DNA of 37,819 nucleotides from Pseudomonas syringae pv. cilantro (lineage in GTDB: Bacteria > Pseudomonadota > Gammaproteobacteria > Pseudomonadales > Pseudomonadaceae): contig NZ_LGLN01000071.1 in assembly GCF_001293775.1 (NCBI RefSeq), positions 155,728 through 193,546 of the forward strand. The letters run 5' to 3'. Positions 26,108 to 33,843 of this stretch are shown here, piece by piece. The translations under genes and the position numbers were made by a program. Positions within the stretch are counted from its first letter, which is position 1. The number at the start of each line of letters is the position of its first letter. Under the pieces are notes generated by a model. The model had not been told where the DNA came from, made no database searches, and saw only the letters and a list, made by a program, of their open reading frames with translations.

Positions 26108-26932
26108 ATGGAATTGAATCTCTGGACCCAGAGTCTTCTTGCTGCAATGACTGCATTGTGGACCAAAGTCGCCAACTTCATCCCCAACCTGTTCGGCGCT
26201 CTGGTTGTGGTGCTGCTGGGCTTCGTTGTGGCCAAGCTGCTCGACGCGCTGCTGTCCAAATTGCTCGCCAAGCTGGGGCTGGATCGTCTAGTCAGTGGCA
26301 CCGGATTGACCAAACTGATCGGCCGGGCTGGCGTGAAAGTGCCGGTGTCGACGCTGATCGGCAAGATCGTTTACTGGTTCGTGCTGTTGATATTTCTTGT
26401 GTCGGCAGCAGAGTCGCTTGGTTTGCAGCGAGTGTCGGCTACGCTGGACATGTTAGCGCTGTATTTACCGAAAGTATTCGGTGCAGCACTGGTCTTGCTG
26501 GTCGGCGTGCTATTGGCGCAGCTGGTCAACGGGCTGGTGCGCGGCGCTGCCGAAGGGGTCGGAATAGATTATTCCGCAGGCTTGGGACGAATTGCTCAGG
26601 GGCTGGTCATAATCATCAGCATTTCGGTCGCGATCAGCCAGCTTGAGGTCAAGACCGACCTGCTCAACCACGTTATCGTGATTGCCTTGATTACCGTTGG
26701 TCTGACAGTGGCGCTTGCCCTGGGCCTCGGGAGTCGGGAAATCGCCGGGCAGATCATTGCCGGAATTTATGTTCGCGAACTGTTTCAGGTTGGCCAGCAC
26801 GTACAGATAGGCGAGACGGAAGGGCAGATTGAAGAGATCGGTACGGTCAAGACAACATTGCTGACAGAAGAGGGGGAGCTGGTATCGTTTTCCAATCGCA
26901 TCCTTCTCGAGCAGAGAGTAAGCAGCCGATAA
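26108..26932 (+). CDS. cmpX: CmpX, MscS-type small-conductance mechanosensitive channel
   Basis: A 274-residue inner-membrane protein. About five hydrophobic segments are visible: FGALVVVLLGFVVAKLLDAL (about 29-48), IVYWFVLLIFLVSAA, VFGAALVLLVGVLLAQLV, GLVIIISISVAIS, and VIVIALITVGLTVALALGLG. The last is the pore-lining helix leading into the MscS beta domain (GREIAGQ-like SREIAGQIIAGIYVRELFQVGQHVQIGETEGQIEEIG). It should gate on membrane tension. In P. aeruginosa, loss of CmpX raises sigX activity, fitting its place directly upstream of sigX. The ATG at 26108 is preferred to the TTG at 26102; the very short distance from the crfX stop implies coupling. Confidence 0.92.
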   Translation: MELNLWTQSLLAAMTALWTKVANFIPNLFGALVVVLLGFVVAKLLDALLSKLLAKLGLDRLVSGTGLTKLIGRAGVKVPVSTLIGKIVYWFVLLIFLVSAAESLGLQRVSATLDMLALYLPKVFGAALVLLVGVLLAQLVNGLVRGAAEGVGIDYSAGLGRIAQGLVIIISISVAISQLEVKTDLLNHVIVIALITVGLTVALALGLGSREIAGQIIAGIYVRELFQVGQHVQIGETEGQIEEIGTVKTTLLTEEGELVSFSNRILLEQRVSSR

Positions 26933-27014
26933 GTGGCTAACCTGCTAATCTATGCCGCCACGCTGCCGATACAGGCCTTGGCGGACATTGACCTGACTGT
27001 CGGCAAGATTTGTT

Positions 27015-27605
27015 TTGAATAAACCTCAACCGTTTTCGACGCGCTACGATCCACGCGAGCTCTCTGATGAGGAGCTGGTCGCGCGAGCCCATGTTGAGCT
27101 GTTCAATGTGACGCGGGCGTATGAAGAATTGATGCGTCGTTATCAGCGAACACTTTTTAACGTCTGTGCACGTTATTTAGGGAACGATCGCGACGCAGAC
27201 GATGTCTGTCAGGAGGTGATGCTTAAGGTGTTGTACGGGTTGAAAAATTTTGAAGGTAAATCTAAATTTAAAACCTGGCTTTACAGCATCACCTACAACG
27301 AGTGCATCACGCAGTACAGGAAGGAACGGCGTAAGCGTCGCTTGATGGACGCATTGAGTCTGGATCCACTTGAGGAAGCGTCGGAAGACAAGACGCCCAA
27401 ACCTGAAGAGCGGGGCGGACTCGATCGCTGGCTTGTGTATGTGAACCCGATCGATCGGGAGATTCTGGTCCTGCGTTTTGTCGCAGAACTTGAATTCCAG
27501 GAGATTGCAGACATCATGCACATGGGCTTGAGCGCAACGAAAATGCGTTACAAGCGGGCTTTAGATAAATTACGAGAGAAATTTGCGGGAATCGCCGAAA
27601 CTTAA
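27015..27605 (+). CDS. sigX: ECF sigma factor SigX
   Basis: A 196-residue extracytoplasmic-function sigma factor. Region 2 runs from about residue 25 to 95 (ELMRRYQRTLFNVCARYLGN, then DRDADDVCQEVMLKVL and FKTWLYSITYNECITQYRK, the core- and -10-binding helices). Region 4 is at about 130-190 (IDREILVLRFVAELEFQEIADIMHMGLSATKMRYKRALDKLREKF, with the HTH). The start is TTG at 27015 (MNKPQPFSTRYDPRELSDEE), aligning with known SigX; the upstream GGCAAGA is a poor ribosome site, so initiation is probably weak. No anti-sigma factor gene is adjacent, which is typical of SigX. Targets include oprF just downstream and membrane-lipid genes. Confidence 0.95.
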   Translation: MNKPQPFSTRYDPRELSDEELVARAHVELFNVTRAYEELMRRYQRTLFNVCARYLGNDRDADDVCQEVMLKVLYGLKNFEGKSKFKTWLYSITYNECITQYRKERRKRRLMDALSLDPLEEASEDKTPKPEERGGLDRWLVYVNPIDREILVLRFVAELEFQEIADIMHMGLSATKMRYKRALDKLREKFAGIAET

Positions 27606-27640
27606 TACGGTGCAAATATCTCTTACGAACTGGCAAGGTC

Positions 27641-27649
27641 TGGTAGACT
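27641..27649 (+). promoter_or_regulatory. Extended -10 promoter element of oprF
   Basis: TGG-TAGACT (27641-27649) is an extended -10 box in the 105-base gap between sigX and oprF. A partial -35, TTACGA, lies only 15 bp away. In P. aeruginosa oprF has both a sigma-70 and a SigX promoter in this gap; I cannot assign the SigX site with confidence. Confidence 0.4.
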
Positions 27650-27661
27650 AGCCGACGAGTT

Positions 27662-27702
27662 GTCCCCATTGTGTGGGACTGCTTTTAATCATCAGATGGG
27701 GA
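27662..27702 (+). promoter_or_regulatory. Two mutually exclusive hairpins in the oprF 5' UTR
   Basis: Hairpin A: gtccc (27662-27666) with gggac (27675-27679). Hairpin B: tccccat (27663-27669) with atgggga (27696-27702), 7 perfect pairs. The two share the gtccc arm, and hairpin B covers GGGGA, the likely Shine-Dalgarno 8 bases before the oprF ATG. This arrangement could switch translation on and off. Confidence 0.5.
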
Positions 27703-27710
27703 TTTAACGG

Positions 27711-28745
27711 ATGAAACTGAAAAACACCTTGGGCTTGGCCATTGGTACTATTGTTGCCGCAACATCGTTCGGCGCTCTGGCTCAAGGCCAAGGCGCAGTC
27801 GAAATCGAAGGCTTCGCCAAGAAAGAGTATTACGATAGCGATCGTAATTTCAAAAACGACGGCAACCTGTTCGGCGGCTCCGTTGGCTACTTCCTGACCG
27901 ACGACGTTGAACTGCGTCTGGGCTACGACGAAGTTCACAACGTCCGTAGCGACAGTGGCAAGAACATCAAGGGCGCGAACACCGCTCTGGACGCTCTGTA
28001 CCACTTCAACAACCCAGGTGACATGCTGCGTCCGTACCTGTCTGCTGGTTTCTCCGATCAAAGCATCGGTCAAGACGCTCGCAACGGTCGTGACGGTTCG
28101 ACCTTCGCCAACATCGGCGGCGGCGCCAAGCTGTACTTCACTGACAACTTCTATGCCCGTGCAGGCGTTGAAGCTCAGTACAACATCGACCAAGGCAACA
28201 CCGAGTGGGCTCCAAGCGTCGGTATCGGCGTAAACTTCGGTGGCGGCAGCAAGAAAGTAGAAGCAGCACCAGCTCCAGTAGCTGAAGTGTGCTCCGACAG
28301 CGACAACGACGGCGTGTGCGACAACGTCGACAAGTGCCCAGACACCCCAGCCAACGTAACTGTTGACGCTGATGGCTGCCCGGCAGTTGCTGAAGTGGTT
28401 CGTGTTGAGCTGGACGTCAAGTTCGACTTCAACAAGTCGGTCGTCAAGCCTAACAGCTACGGCGACATCAAGAACCTTGCTGACTTCATGCAGCAGTACC
28501 CATCCACCAGCACCACTGTTGAAGGTCACACTGACTCCGTCGGTCCTGACGCTTACAACCAAAAACTGTCTGAGCGTCGTGCAAACGCCGTTAAACAGGT
28601 TCTGGTTAACCAGTACGGTGTTGGCGCTAGCCGCGTGAACTCGGTTGGTTACGGCGAATCCCGCCCAGTTGCTGACAACGCAACTGAAGCTGGCCGCGCA
28701 GTTAACCGTCGCGTAGAAGCACAAGTAGAAGCCCAAGCTAAGTAA
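27711..28745 (+). CDS. oprF: Major outer-membrane porin OprF (OmpA family)
   Basis: A 344-residue precursor. The signal peptide is residues 1-24 (cleavage after FGALA). The N-terminal half is an eight-stranded barrel (VEIEGFAKKEYYDSDRNF onward). A Pro-Ala hinge (VEAAPAPVAE) leads to a calcium-type acidic loop with four Cys (EVCSDSDNDGVCDNVDKCPD, then DGCP), typical of OprF. The C-terminal OmpA domain (VKFDFNKSVVKPNSYGDI, TVEGHTDSVG, NQKLSERRANAV, SVGYGESRPVADN) binds peptidoglycan. OprF gives wall anchoring and slow porin activity. It follows sigX and ends in a strong terminator. Codon use is strongly biased toward the highly expressed set. Confidence 0.98.
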   Translation: MKLKNTLGLAIGTIVAATSFGALAQGQGAVEIEGFAKKEYYDSDRNFKNDGNLFGGSVGYFLTDDVELRLGYDEVHNVRSDSGKNIKGANTALDALYHFNNPGDMLRPYLSAGFSDQSIGQDARNGRDGSTFANIGGGAKLYFTDNFYARAGVEAQYNIDQGNTEWAPSVGIGVNFGGGSKKVEAAPAPVAEVCSDSDNDGVCDNVDKCPDTPANVTVDADGCPAVAEVVRVELDVKFDFNKSVVKPNSYGDIKNLADFMQQYPSTSTTVEGHTDSVGPDAYNQKLSERRANAVKQVLVNQYGVGASRVNSVGYGESRPVADNATEAGRAVNRRVEAQVEAQAK

Positions 28746-28762
28746 TTAGCCCGCTTGTACTG

Positions 28763-28788
28763 AAAAGCCCGGCTCAGGCCGGGCTTTT
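28763..28788. terminator. Bidirectional terminator between oprF and cobA
   Basis: aaaagcccggc, a short loop, and gccgggctttt form a perfect hairpin with A/T runs on both sides between convergent oprF and cobA. Confidence 0.9.
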
Positions 28789-28828
28789 CTTTGCCTGCGA
28801 TTTGAGCAGCCATGACGTGCAAAGCGGT

Positions 28829-29587
28829 TCAGCCCGCTTGCAGCCCTGGTTGGTCGACAAGTGACTGACGCTGCTCGTTGCTGAAAGCAGCGACTGCACC
28901 GATGACCAGAATGGCAGGGCTTTTCAGCTCGAACGCAGCCGCATCCTGCTGCATGGCGTTCAGATTGCTCCGGCACTCGCGCTGCCACGGCAGCGAGGCA
29001 TTTTCAATCATCGCCACCGGCATCTCGCCACTCATTCCTCCCGCCAACAGCTGCTCGCGAATCTCCGCCAGCTTCGCCACGCCCATGTACACCACCAGTG
29101 TCGTGCCGCCTTGTGCCAGCGCCTTCCAGTTGAGGCTGCTGTCGTCTTGAGTGTGCGCAGTGACCAGTGTGACGCCTCGGCTGACGCCGCGCAGGGTCAG
29201 CGAAATACCGCATTGGGTCGCGCCGGCCAGACCCGCCGTGATGCCGTTTACCAGTTCCACCGCAACCCCATGCGCCTGCAACCACTGCGCCTCTTCGCCG
29301 CCACGCCCGAAAATGCACGGATCGCCGCCTTTGAGGCGCACCACGCATTTGCCCTGACGGACATAACGCAGCATCAGACGATGGATAAAAGCCTGCGGCG
29401 TCGAGCGGCAGCCTCCGCGTTTGCCGACGGCGATGACGCGCGCAGCCGGGCAATGTTCAAGCACTGCGGGGTTGACCAGATCGTCGATCAATACCACATC
29501 GGCTTCACGCAGGGCGCGAACCGCCTTGAGGGTCAACAATTCCGGATCACCTGGGCCCGCGCCCACCAGCCAGACTTTTGCGCTCAT
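28829..29587 (-). CDS. cobA: Uroporphyrinogen-III C-methyltransferase (SUMT)
   Basis: A 252-residue SAM-dependent methyltransferase that makes precorrin-2 from uroporphyrinogen III, feeding siroheme (and cobalamin). Signatures are VGAGPGDPELLTLKAVRAL at the N-terminus, VIAVGKRGG, VVRLKGGDPCIFGRGGEEAQWL and LVVYMGVAKL. It lacks the CysG dehydrogenase/ferrochelatase domain, being about half the size of CysG. It is the last gene of the minus-strand nitrate-assimilation unit, 13 bases after the nitrate reductase gene. Siroheme is the cofactor of nitrite and sulfite reductases, which explains its place although the nitrite reductase itself is not in the window. Confidence 0.93.
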   Translation of the reverse strand: MSAKVWLVGAGPGDPELLTLKAVRALREADVVLIDDLVNPAVLEHCPAARVIAVGKRGGCRSTPQAFIHRLMLRYVRQGKCVVRLKGGDPCIFGRGGEEAQWLQAHGVAVELVNGITAGLAGATQCGISLTLRGVSRGVTLVTAHTQDDSSLNWKALAQGGTTLVVYMGVAKLAEIREQLLAGGMSGEMPVAMIENASLPWQRECRSNLNAMQQDAAAFELKSPAILVIGAVAAFSNEQRQSLVDQPGLQAG

Positions 29588-29600
29588 GCCGTATTCCTCA

Positions 29601-32318
29601 TTAAGTGACCGCCACGGTGTTGATCAGTCTTTTTATTTCCGGCACACAGGAACCGCACTGGGTCCCGCAACCTAATTGAGTCTTGAGTTGATTCAGGTCC
29701 AGGCCGCGTTCGACACCGCTCATGACGGCGCGCTGGCTGACGTTCATGCAGTTGCACAACGTCTTGTCCCGATTCTGCGCCGAAGCTTTGCCCGGTTCGC
29801 TGCTTAGCGGCGCCAGTAACCAGCGACGCAGAGACGCATCGAAGTGCTCTGCCTGCCATAGCGCGTGCAGCCAGTGCCGGGCGACGGTTTCACCGGCCAG
29901 ACGGACAGCGGTAATGCGTCCATCATCAATGCGTACCCGTTTGCCAATCGAGCGCGCGGGGTCGTCGTACGCCATCACCGGACCTCCATCAAGGCCCAGC
30001 AGGCGGTCGATGTCGCGCAACAGCTGTGGCTCGGGCGCTTGCGTGCTGGCAGCATTGATGATCAGTGCCGAGCGCTCGCGACCGCTGAGGTTCATGCTCA
30101 GGTAATCGAATGCGTCGCACAGCGGGCGCAGTTTTTCCATGCGCTGCTGCACATCGCCCTCGATCAGCGCAAAGAACTGCCAGGGCAAATGAGCTTTTTC
30201 GATTCTCACCCCGGAATGCTTGAGCTCGGGTTGTTTGGAGACCGGATCAAACGCGGGCTGGGTCAGGCTGTTCACACCACCCTTGAGGAAACGGTCTCCC
30301 CAGTGCATCGGCAAAAATGCCTGGCCGGGCGCGATGCTGTCGTCACTGCTCACCGGTAAGAAAAGCGCGCCACGGCGGCTGATCAAGCGCACCAGATCGC
30401 CGCTTTGCAGGTCGTGGCGCTGCATTTCCTGCGGATCGAGGCTCAACACCGCCTCGTTGACATGCCCGAACAGACGGGCTGCGGTGCCGGTGCGGCTCAT
30501 GCCGTGCCATTGATCACGCAAACGTCCAGTGTTGAGGGTGATTGGGTACTCGGTGTCCCGCAGTTCTCGGGCCGGGACATAGGCTTCGCACAGGAATTGC
30601 GCGCGCCCGGAAGCCGTCGGGAATACAGCGTCCGCGTACAGGCGTGGCGTACCCGCTGTCGCACCCACTGGAAACGGCCATTGCTGCGGACCTTGTCGGT
30701 CGATGAGCGCGCGGTCGATGCCGGCCATGTCCAGATCGCGTCCGGCCGTAAGGCCCTTGAATTCATCGAACAAGGCCTCAGGGGTCTGGAAATCGAACAG
30801 CGCAGGCACTTCTGGCTGCAAGCGCTTTTGCAGCCGCTGAGCGAAATCCACGGTGATTGCCCAGTCTGCGCGTGCTTCACCGGGGGCCGCGATGGCTTTG
30901 CGCACATTGGAGATACGTCGCTCCGAGTTGGTCACCGTGCCTTCCTTCTCGCCCCAGCTGGCGGCAGGCAGCAGCAGATCGGCAAAGCGTGCGGTTTCGG
31001 TGGTCTTGAAGGCCTCCTGAAGCACCACGAACGGGCAGGTTTCCAGCGCCTGTCTGACGCGGTTCTGATCAGGCAGCGATTGTGCCGGGTTGGTGCAGGC
31101 GATCCACAGCGCCTTGATCGTGCCGCGCTGCAATTGCTCGAACAGTTCGATGGCCGACAGGCCGGGGTTGGCCGGCAAGCTGTCGACGCCCCAATAGTCG
31201 GCCACTTCGGCACGGTGTTCGGCATTGCCGGCATCGCGATGGCCGGGCAGCAGGTTGGACAGACTGCCGGTTTCGCGTCCGCCCATGGCATTCGGCTGAC
31301 CGGTGAGCGAGAACGGGCCTGCGCCTGGATGGCCGATCTGGCCGGTGGCAAGGTGCAGATTGATCAGCGCGCTGTTCTTGGCGCTGCCTGCGCTGGATTG
31401 ATTCAAGCCCATGCACCAGAGCGACAGAAAACTCGGTGACTCGCCAATCCAGCGCGCACAGGTGTGTAACTGTTGCGCAGAAATACCGCAGAGCGTCGCC
31501 ACGTATTCAGGCGGGTAGTTATCCGCCAGCGCGCACAGTTCTGCGTAGCCCTGAGTGTGGGCGGCGATGAAGTCCGGATCGACTAGCTTGTCGCGTATCA
31601 ACAGATGCAACAGGCCGTGGAACAGGGCAACGTCGGTTCCTGGCTGGATGTCCAAGTGCAGGTCTGCCAGTTCGCAGGTGTCGGTGCGCCGCGGATCGAT
31701 GACGATGATTTTCATCTGCGGGCGGCGGCTTTTCGCTTCTTCCAGCCGACGGAACAACACTGGGTGCGCGTAAGCCATGTTGCTGCCGACGATCAGCACG
31801 CAGTCGCTCAGCTCGATGTCCTGGTAATTGCACGGCGGTGCGTCTGCGCCCAGGCTGCGTTTGTAACCGGCCACGGCCGACGACATGCACAGCCGCGAGT
31901 TGCTGTCGATATTGTTGGTGCCGACCAGCGCCCGCGCCAGCTTGTTGAACGCGTAGTAATCCTCGGTCAGCAACTGGCCGGAGATGTAGAACGCCACGCT
32001 GTCCGGGCCGTGCTCGCGAATGCTTTCGGCGAACACATTGGCAGCGTGCTCCAGCGCGGTATCCCAATCGGTGACGCTGCGCGCCAGTCCTTTGCTGAGG
32101 CGCAGCTCCGGGTACAACGCACGCGCTTCGACATCGCCGGTCAGGTTCAGGCTTGAGCCCTTGCTGCACAGTTTGCCGAAGTTGGCCGGGTGCGTCGGGT
32201 CGCCGCTGACACCCAGAATGCTCTGCCCGTCGTGTTCGATCAGCACGCCGCAACCGACCCCGCAATAACAGCAGGTGGAGGCGGTAACCTGTGTAGGGTT
32301 GATGGCCAGGCTGGTCAT
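29601..32318 (-). CDS. nasA: Assimilatory nitrate reductase, molybdopterin catalytic subunit
   Basis: A 905-residue cytoplasmic molybdenum enzyme reducing nitrate to nitrite. The N-terminal [4Fe-4S] motif CYCGVGCGV (with a fourth Cys in KLCSKG) starts near residue 17. Mo-bis-MGD-binding segments follow: VGTNNIDSNSRLCMSSAVAGYK, LIVGSNMAYAHPVLFRR, IVIDPRRTDTCELADLHL, GLNQSSAGSAKNSALINLHLATGQIGHPGAGPFSLTGQPNAMGGRE. The C-terminus carries an extra Bfd-like [2Fe-2S] motif (CNCMNV, then CGTQCGSC), as in NasA of Klebsiella. No signal peptide. It overlaps the FAD subunit gene by 4 bases (ATGA). The name nasA is used for transporters in some genomes, so the symbol is ambiguous. Confidence 0.94.
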   Translation of the reverse strand: MTSLAINPTQVTASTCCYCGVGCGVLIEHDGQSILGVSGDPTHPANFGKLCSKGSSLNLTGDVEARALYPELRLSKGLARSVTDWDTALEHAANVFAESIREHGPDSVAFYISGQLLTEDYYAFNKLARALVGTNNIDSNSRLCMSSAVAGYKRSLGADAPPCNYQDIELSDCVLIVGSNMAYAHPVLFRRLEEAKSRRPQMKIIVIDPRRTDTCELADLHLDIQPGTDVALFHGLLHLLIRDKLVDPDFIAAHTQGYAELCALADNYPPEYVATLCGISAQQLHTCARWIGESPSFLSLWCMGLNQSSAGSAKNSALINLHLATGQIGHPGAGPFSLTGQPNAMGGRETGSLSNLLPGHRDAGNAEHRAEVADYWGVDSLPANPGLSAIELFEQLQRGTIKALWIACTNPAQSLPDQNRVRQALETCPFVVLQEAFKTTETARFADLLLPAASWGEKEGTVTNSERRISNVRKAIAAPGEARADWAITVDFAQRLQKRLQPEVPALFDFQTPEALFDEFKGLTAGRDLDMAGIDRALIDRQGPQQWPFPVGATAGTPRLYADAVFPTASGRAQFLCEAYVPARELRDTEYPITLNTGRLRDQWHGMSRTGTAARLFGHVNEAVLSLDPQEMQRHDLQSGDLVRLISRRGALFLPVSSDDSIAPGQAFLPMHWGDRFLKGGVNSLTQPAFDPVSKQPELKHSGVRIEKAHLPWQFFALIEGDVQQRMEKLRPLCDAFDYLSMNLSGRERSALIINAASTQAPEPQLLRDIDRLLGLDGGPVMAYDDPARSIGKRVRIDDGRITAVRLAGETVARHWLHALWQAEHFDASLRRWLLAPLSSEPGKASAQNRDKTLCNCMNVSQRAVMSGVERGLDLNQLKTQLGCGTQCGSCVPEIKRLINTVAVT

Positions 32319-33544
32319 GCGCAGGCGACCTCGTCAGCGGCCGGTTCGCCGAACATCAACTGGTTGCGGATCGCTGCAATGCCCTGACCGTCGCGGATCT
32401 GCTGCAAATACCAGCTGCCGTCTGCGGTATCGCCGTACAGGCAGGCGCCGACCAGCACGTCATTCTTGATCACCAGCTTCTTGTAGACCCCGCTGACCGG
32501 GTCGGAAAACGTGATGCTTTCCGTGCCTTCGCCGCCGAGAAAGTCTCCGGCGGAGAACAGGTCGATGCCGGTGACTTTCAGTATGGTCGAGGTGATCGAG
32601 CCGGGATAACGGGCAAAACCCAGTTGCGCAAGGTGATTGGCGCAGACCCGTGCCTGTTCGAACAGCGGTGCGACCAGGCCATAGGCGATGCCGCGATGAC
32701 TGACGCATTCACCGATGGCATAGATGCGCGGGTCGTAGGTCTGCAACGTGTCGTTGACCAGAATGCCACGATTGCAGGGCAGGCCAGCTTCTTCGGCCAG
32801 CTCGGTGTTGGGGCGGATGCCGGCGGCCATGACCACCAGATCAGCGTCGATCACTTCGCCGTGTTTGAATTGCACCGCTCGCACGCGCCCGCGGTCATCG
32901 CCGAGCAAGGCTTCGGTCTGTTCATTGAGGCGAAAACTCAGGCCGCGCTGTTCCAGTGCTGCTTGCAGCATCAGGCCGCTGGTGTTGTCCAGTTGACGTT
33001 CCAGCAGCGTCTGACCGTTATGCACCACTGTGACCTGCATGCCACGCAGGCTCAGGCCATTGGCCGCTTCCAGCCCGAGCAAGCCGCCGCCGATGACCAC
33101 CGCACGTTTGTGGGTGGTGGCGGTATCGATCATCTGCCGGGTGTGGCCGATGTCGCGGTAACCGATCACGCCATCCAGTGTGTTGCCGGGGATCGGCAGG
33201 ATGAACGGGCGCGAGCCGGTGGCAATCAGCAAGCGGTCGTAACGCGCCTCGGTGCCGTCATCGGCGATAACCAGGCGTTTGATGCGATCGATCTTCACCA
33301 CCCGACGGTTGAGCAACAACTGGATACGGTGGGTGTCGTACCAGGCCAGATCGTTGAGCACGATGTCTGCGAAATCCTGCTCGCCTGCCAATACCGGTGA
33401 CAGCAGAATACGGTTGTAGTTGGGGTGCGGCTCGGCTCCGAAGACCGTGATGTCGTACAGGTCTTCGCTCAGTTTCAGCAACTCTTCGAGTGTGCGCACG
33501 CCGGCCATGCCGTTGCCAATCATCACCAGTTTGAGTTTTTTCAT
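32315..33544 (-). CDS. FAD/NAD(P)H-dependent electron-transfer subunit (NasC/NirB N-terminal type)
   Basis: A 409-residue pyridine nucleotide-disulphide oxidoreductase. Residues 1-25 (KLVMIGNGMAGVRTLEELL) are the FAD-binding Rossmann fold, LLIATGSRPF the ATG motif, AVVIGGGLLGLEAANGL the NAD-binding fold, and IYAIGECVSHRG the second FAD motif. It matches only the N-terminal half of NirB (about 850 residues in E. coli): the Bfd-like and siroheme-binding nitrite-reductase domains are absent. The gene runs straight into nitrate reductase with a 4-base overlap, so this is its natural end. Its probable role is passing electrons from NAD(P)H to the nitrate reductase, like Klebsiella NasC. GGAGG precedes the ATG. 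Controlled by the leader just upstream. Confidence 0.88.
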   Translation of the reverse strand: MKKLKLVMIGNGMAGVRTLEELLKLSEDLYDITVFGAEPHPNYNRILLSPVLAGEQDFADIVLNDLAWYDTHRIQLLLNRRVVKIDRIKRLVIADDGTEARYDRLLIATGSRPFILPIPGNTLDGVIGYRDIGHTRQMIDTATTHKRAVVIGGGLLGLEAANGLSLRGMQVTVVHNGQTLLERQLDNTSGLMLQAALEQRGLSFRLNEQTEALLGDDRGRVRAVQFKHGEVIDADLVVMAAGIRPNTELAEEAGLPCNRGILVNDTLQTYDPRIYAIGECVSHRGIAYGLVAPLFEQARVCANHLAQLGFARYPGSITSTILKVTGIDLFSAGDFLGGEGTESITFSDPVSGVYKKLVIKNDVLVGACLYGDTADGSWYLQQIRDGQGIAAIRNQLMFGEPAADEVACA

Positions 33545-33592
33545 CTTGCCTCCGAGTCGCCAGACAGCGGGCTCGACACAGTACGTGCAAAC

Positions 33593-33632
33593 AAAAAAGG
33601 CGTCCCGTCAGTTGCCTGACAGGGACGCCTTT
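33593..33632 (-). terminator. Leader (attenuator) terminator upstream of the FAD subunit gene
   Basis: Minus strand: GGCGTCCC-T-GTCA, loop GGCAAC, TGAC-GGGACGCC, then six T. It lies 49 bases before the first gene of its operon, so it is an attenuator rather than an end-of-gene terminator. Confidence 0.88.
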
Positions 33633-33683
33633 GTCCGGTCCCGTTATCTCGGGAGGCGCAGCCTTCATCGTTGAGGGCGGCGC
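33623..33683 (-). promoter_or_regulatory. ANTAR-type antiterminator leader of the nitrate reductase operon
   Basis: Minus strand, 5' to 3'. Hairpin P1 (33683-33656) is GCGC-C-GCC-C-TC, hexaloop AACGAT, GA-A-GGC-T-GCGC. Hairpin P2 (33636-33623) is GGAC, hexaloop AAAGGC, GTCC. Both loops have A1 and G4, the hallmark of ANTAR-protein targets. The 3' arm of P2 lies inside the 5' arm of the terminator (33622-33629), so binding that stabilises P2 blocks termination. A third hairpin with a 6-base loop (33639-33654, loop AGATAA) sits between. P. aeruginosa NasT is known to antiterminate the leader of nirBD-PA1779-cobA, the corresponding operon. Confidence 0.75.
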
Positions 33684-33708
33684 GTTATGAATGATCCGAG
33701 ACAGGTCA

Positions 33709-33725
33709 TGCAGCGCTTGTGCCAA
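33709..33725 (-). promoter_or_regulatory. Sigma-54 (-24/-12) promoter of the nitrate reductase operon
   Basis: Minus strand TTGGCAC-AAGCG-CTGCA: GG and GC are exactly 10 bases apart and the -24 box matches TGGCAC fully. The predicted start near 33698 places P1, P2 and the terminator in order in the leader. The rest of 33726-33843 shows a GGTGCA half-site (minus strand, 33777-33782) that could belong to an NtrC site, but no complete one. Confidence 0.75.
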
Positions 33726-33843
33726 CTCGCAACTGGCCGTGTGGCGGGGGATCACATGGTTTGTCAGGTGTGTTTCTGCACCGGGTTGAGGCGGGTCGCA
33801 CAGAAGCGGGGCGGTTGCCGGTTGGTGAATTGTGAGTCGTGAA

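Noticed and set aside
27648..28736. 362-codon minus-strand frame opposite oprF
   Set aside because: Complement of the highly biased oprF codons; no ribosome site or family resemblance.
32315..33544. Truncated nirB pseudogene
   Set aside because: The frame is intact, has a strong ribosome site, ends at a domain border and overlaps the next gene by ATGA; a working NasC-type subunit is a better reading.
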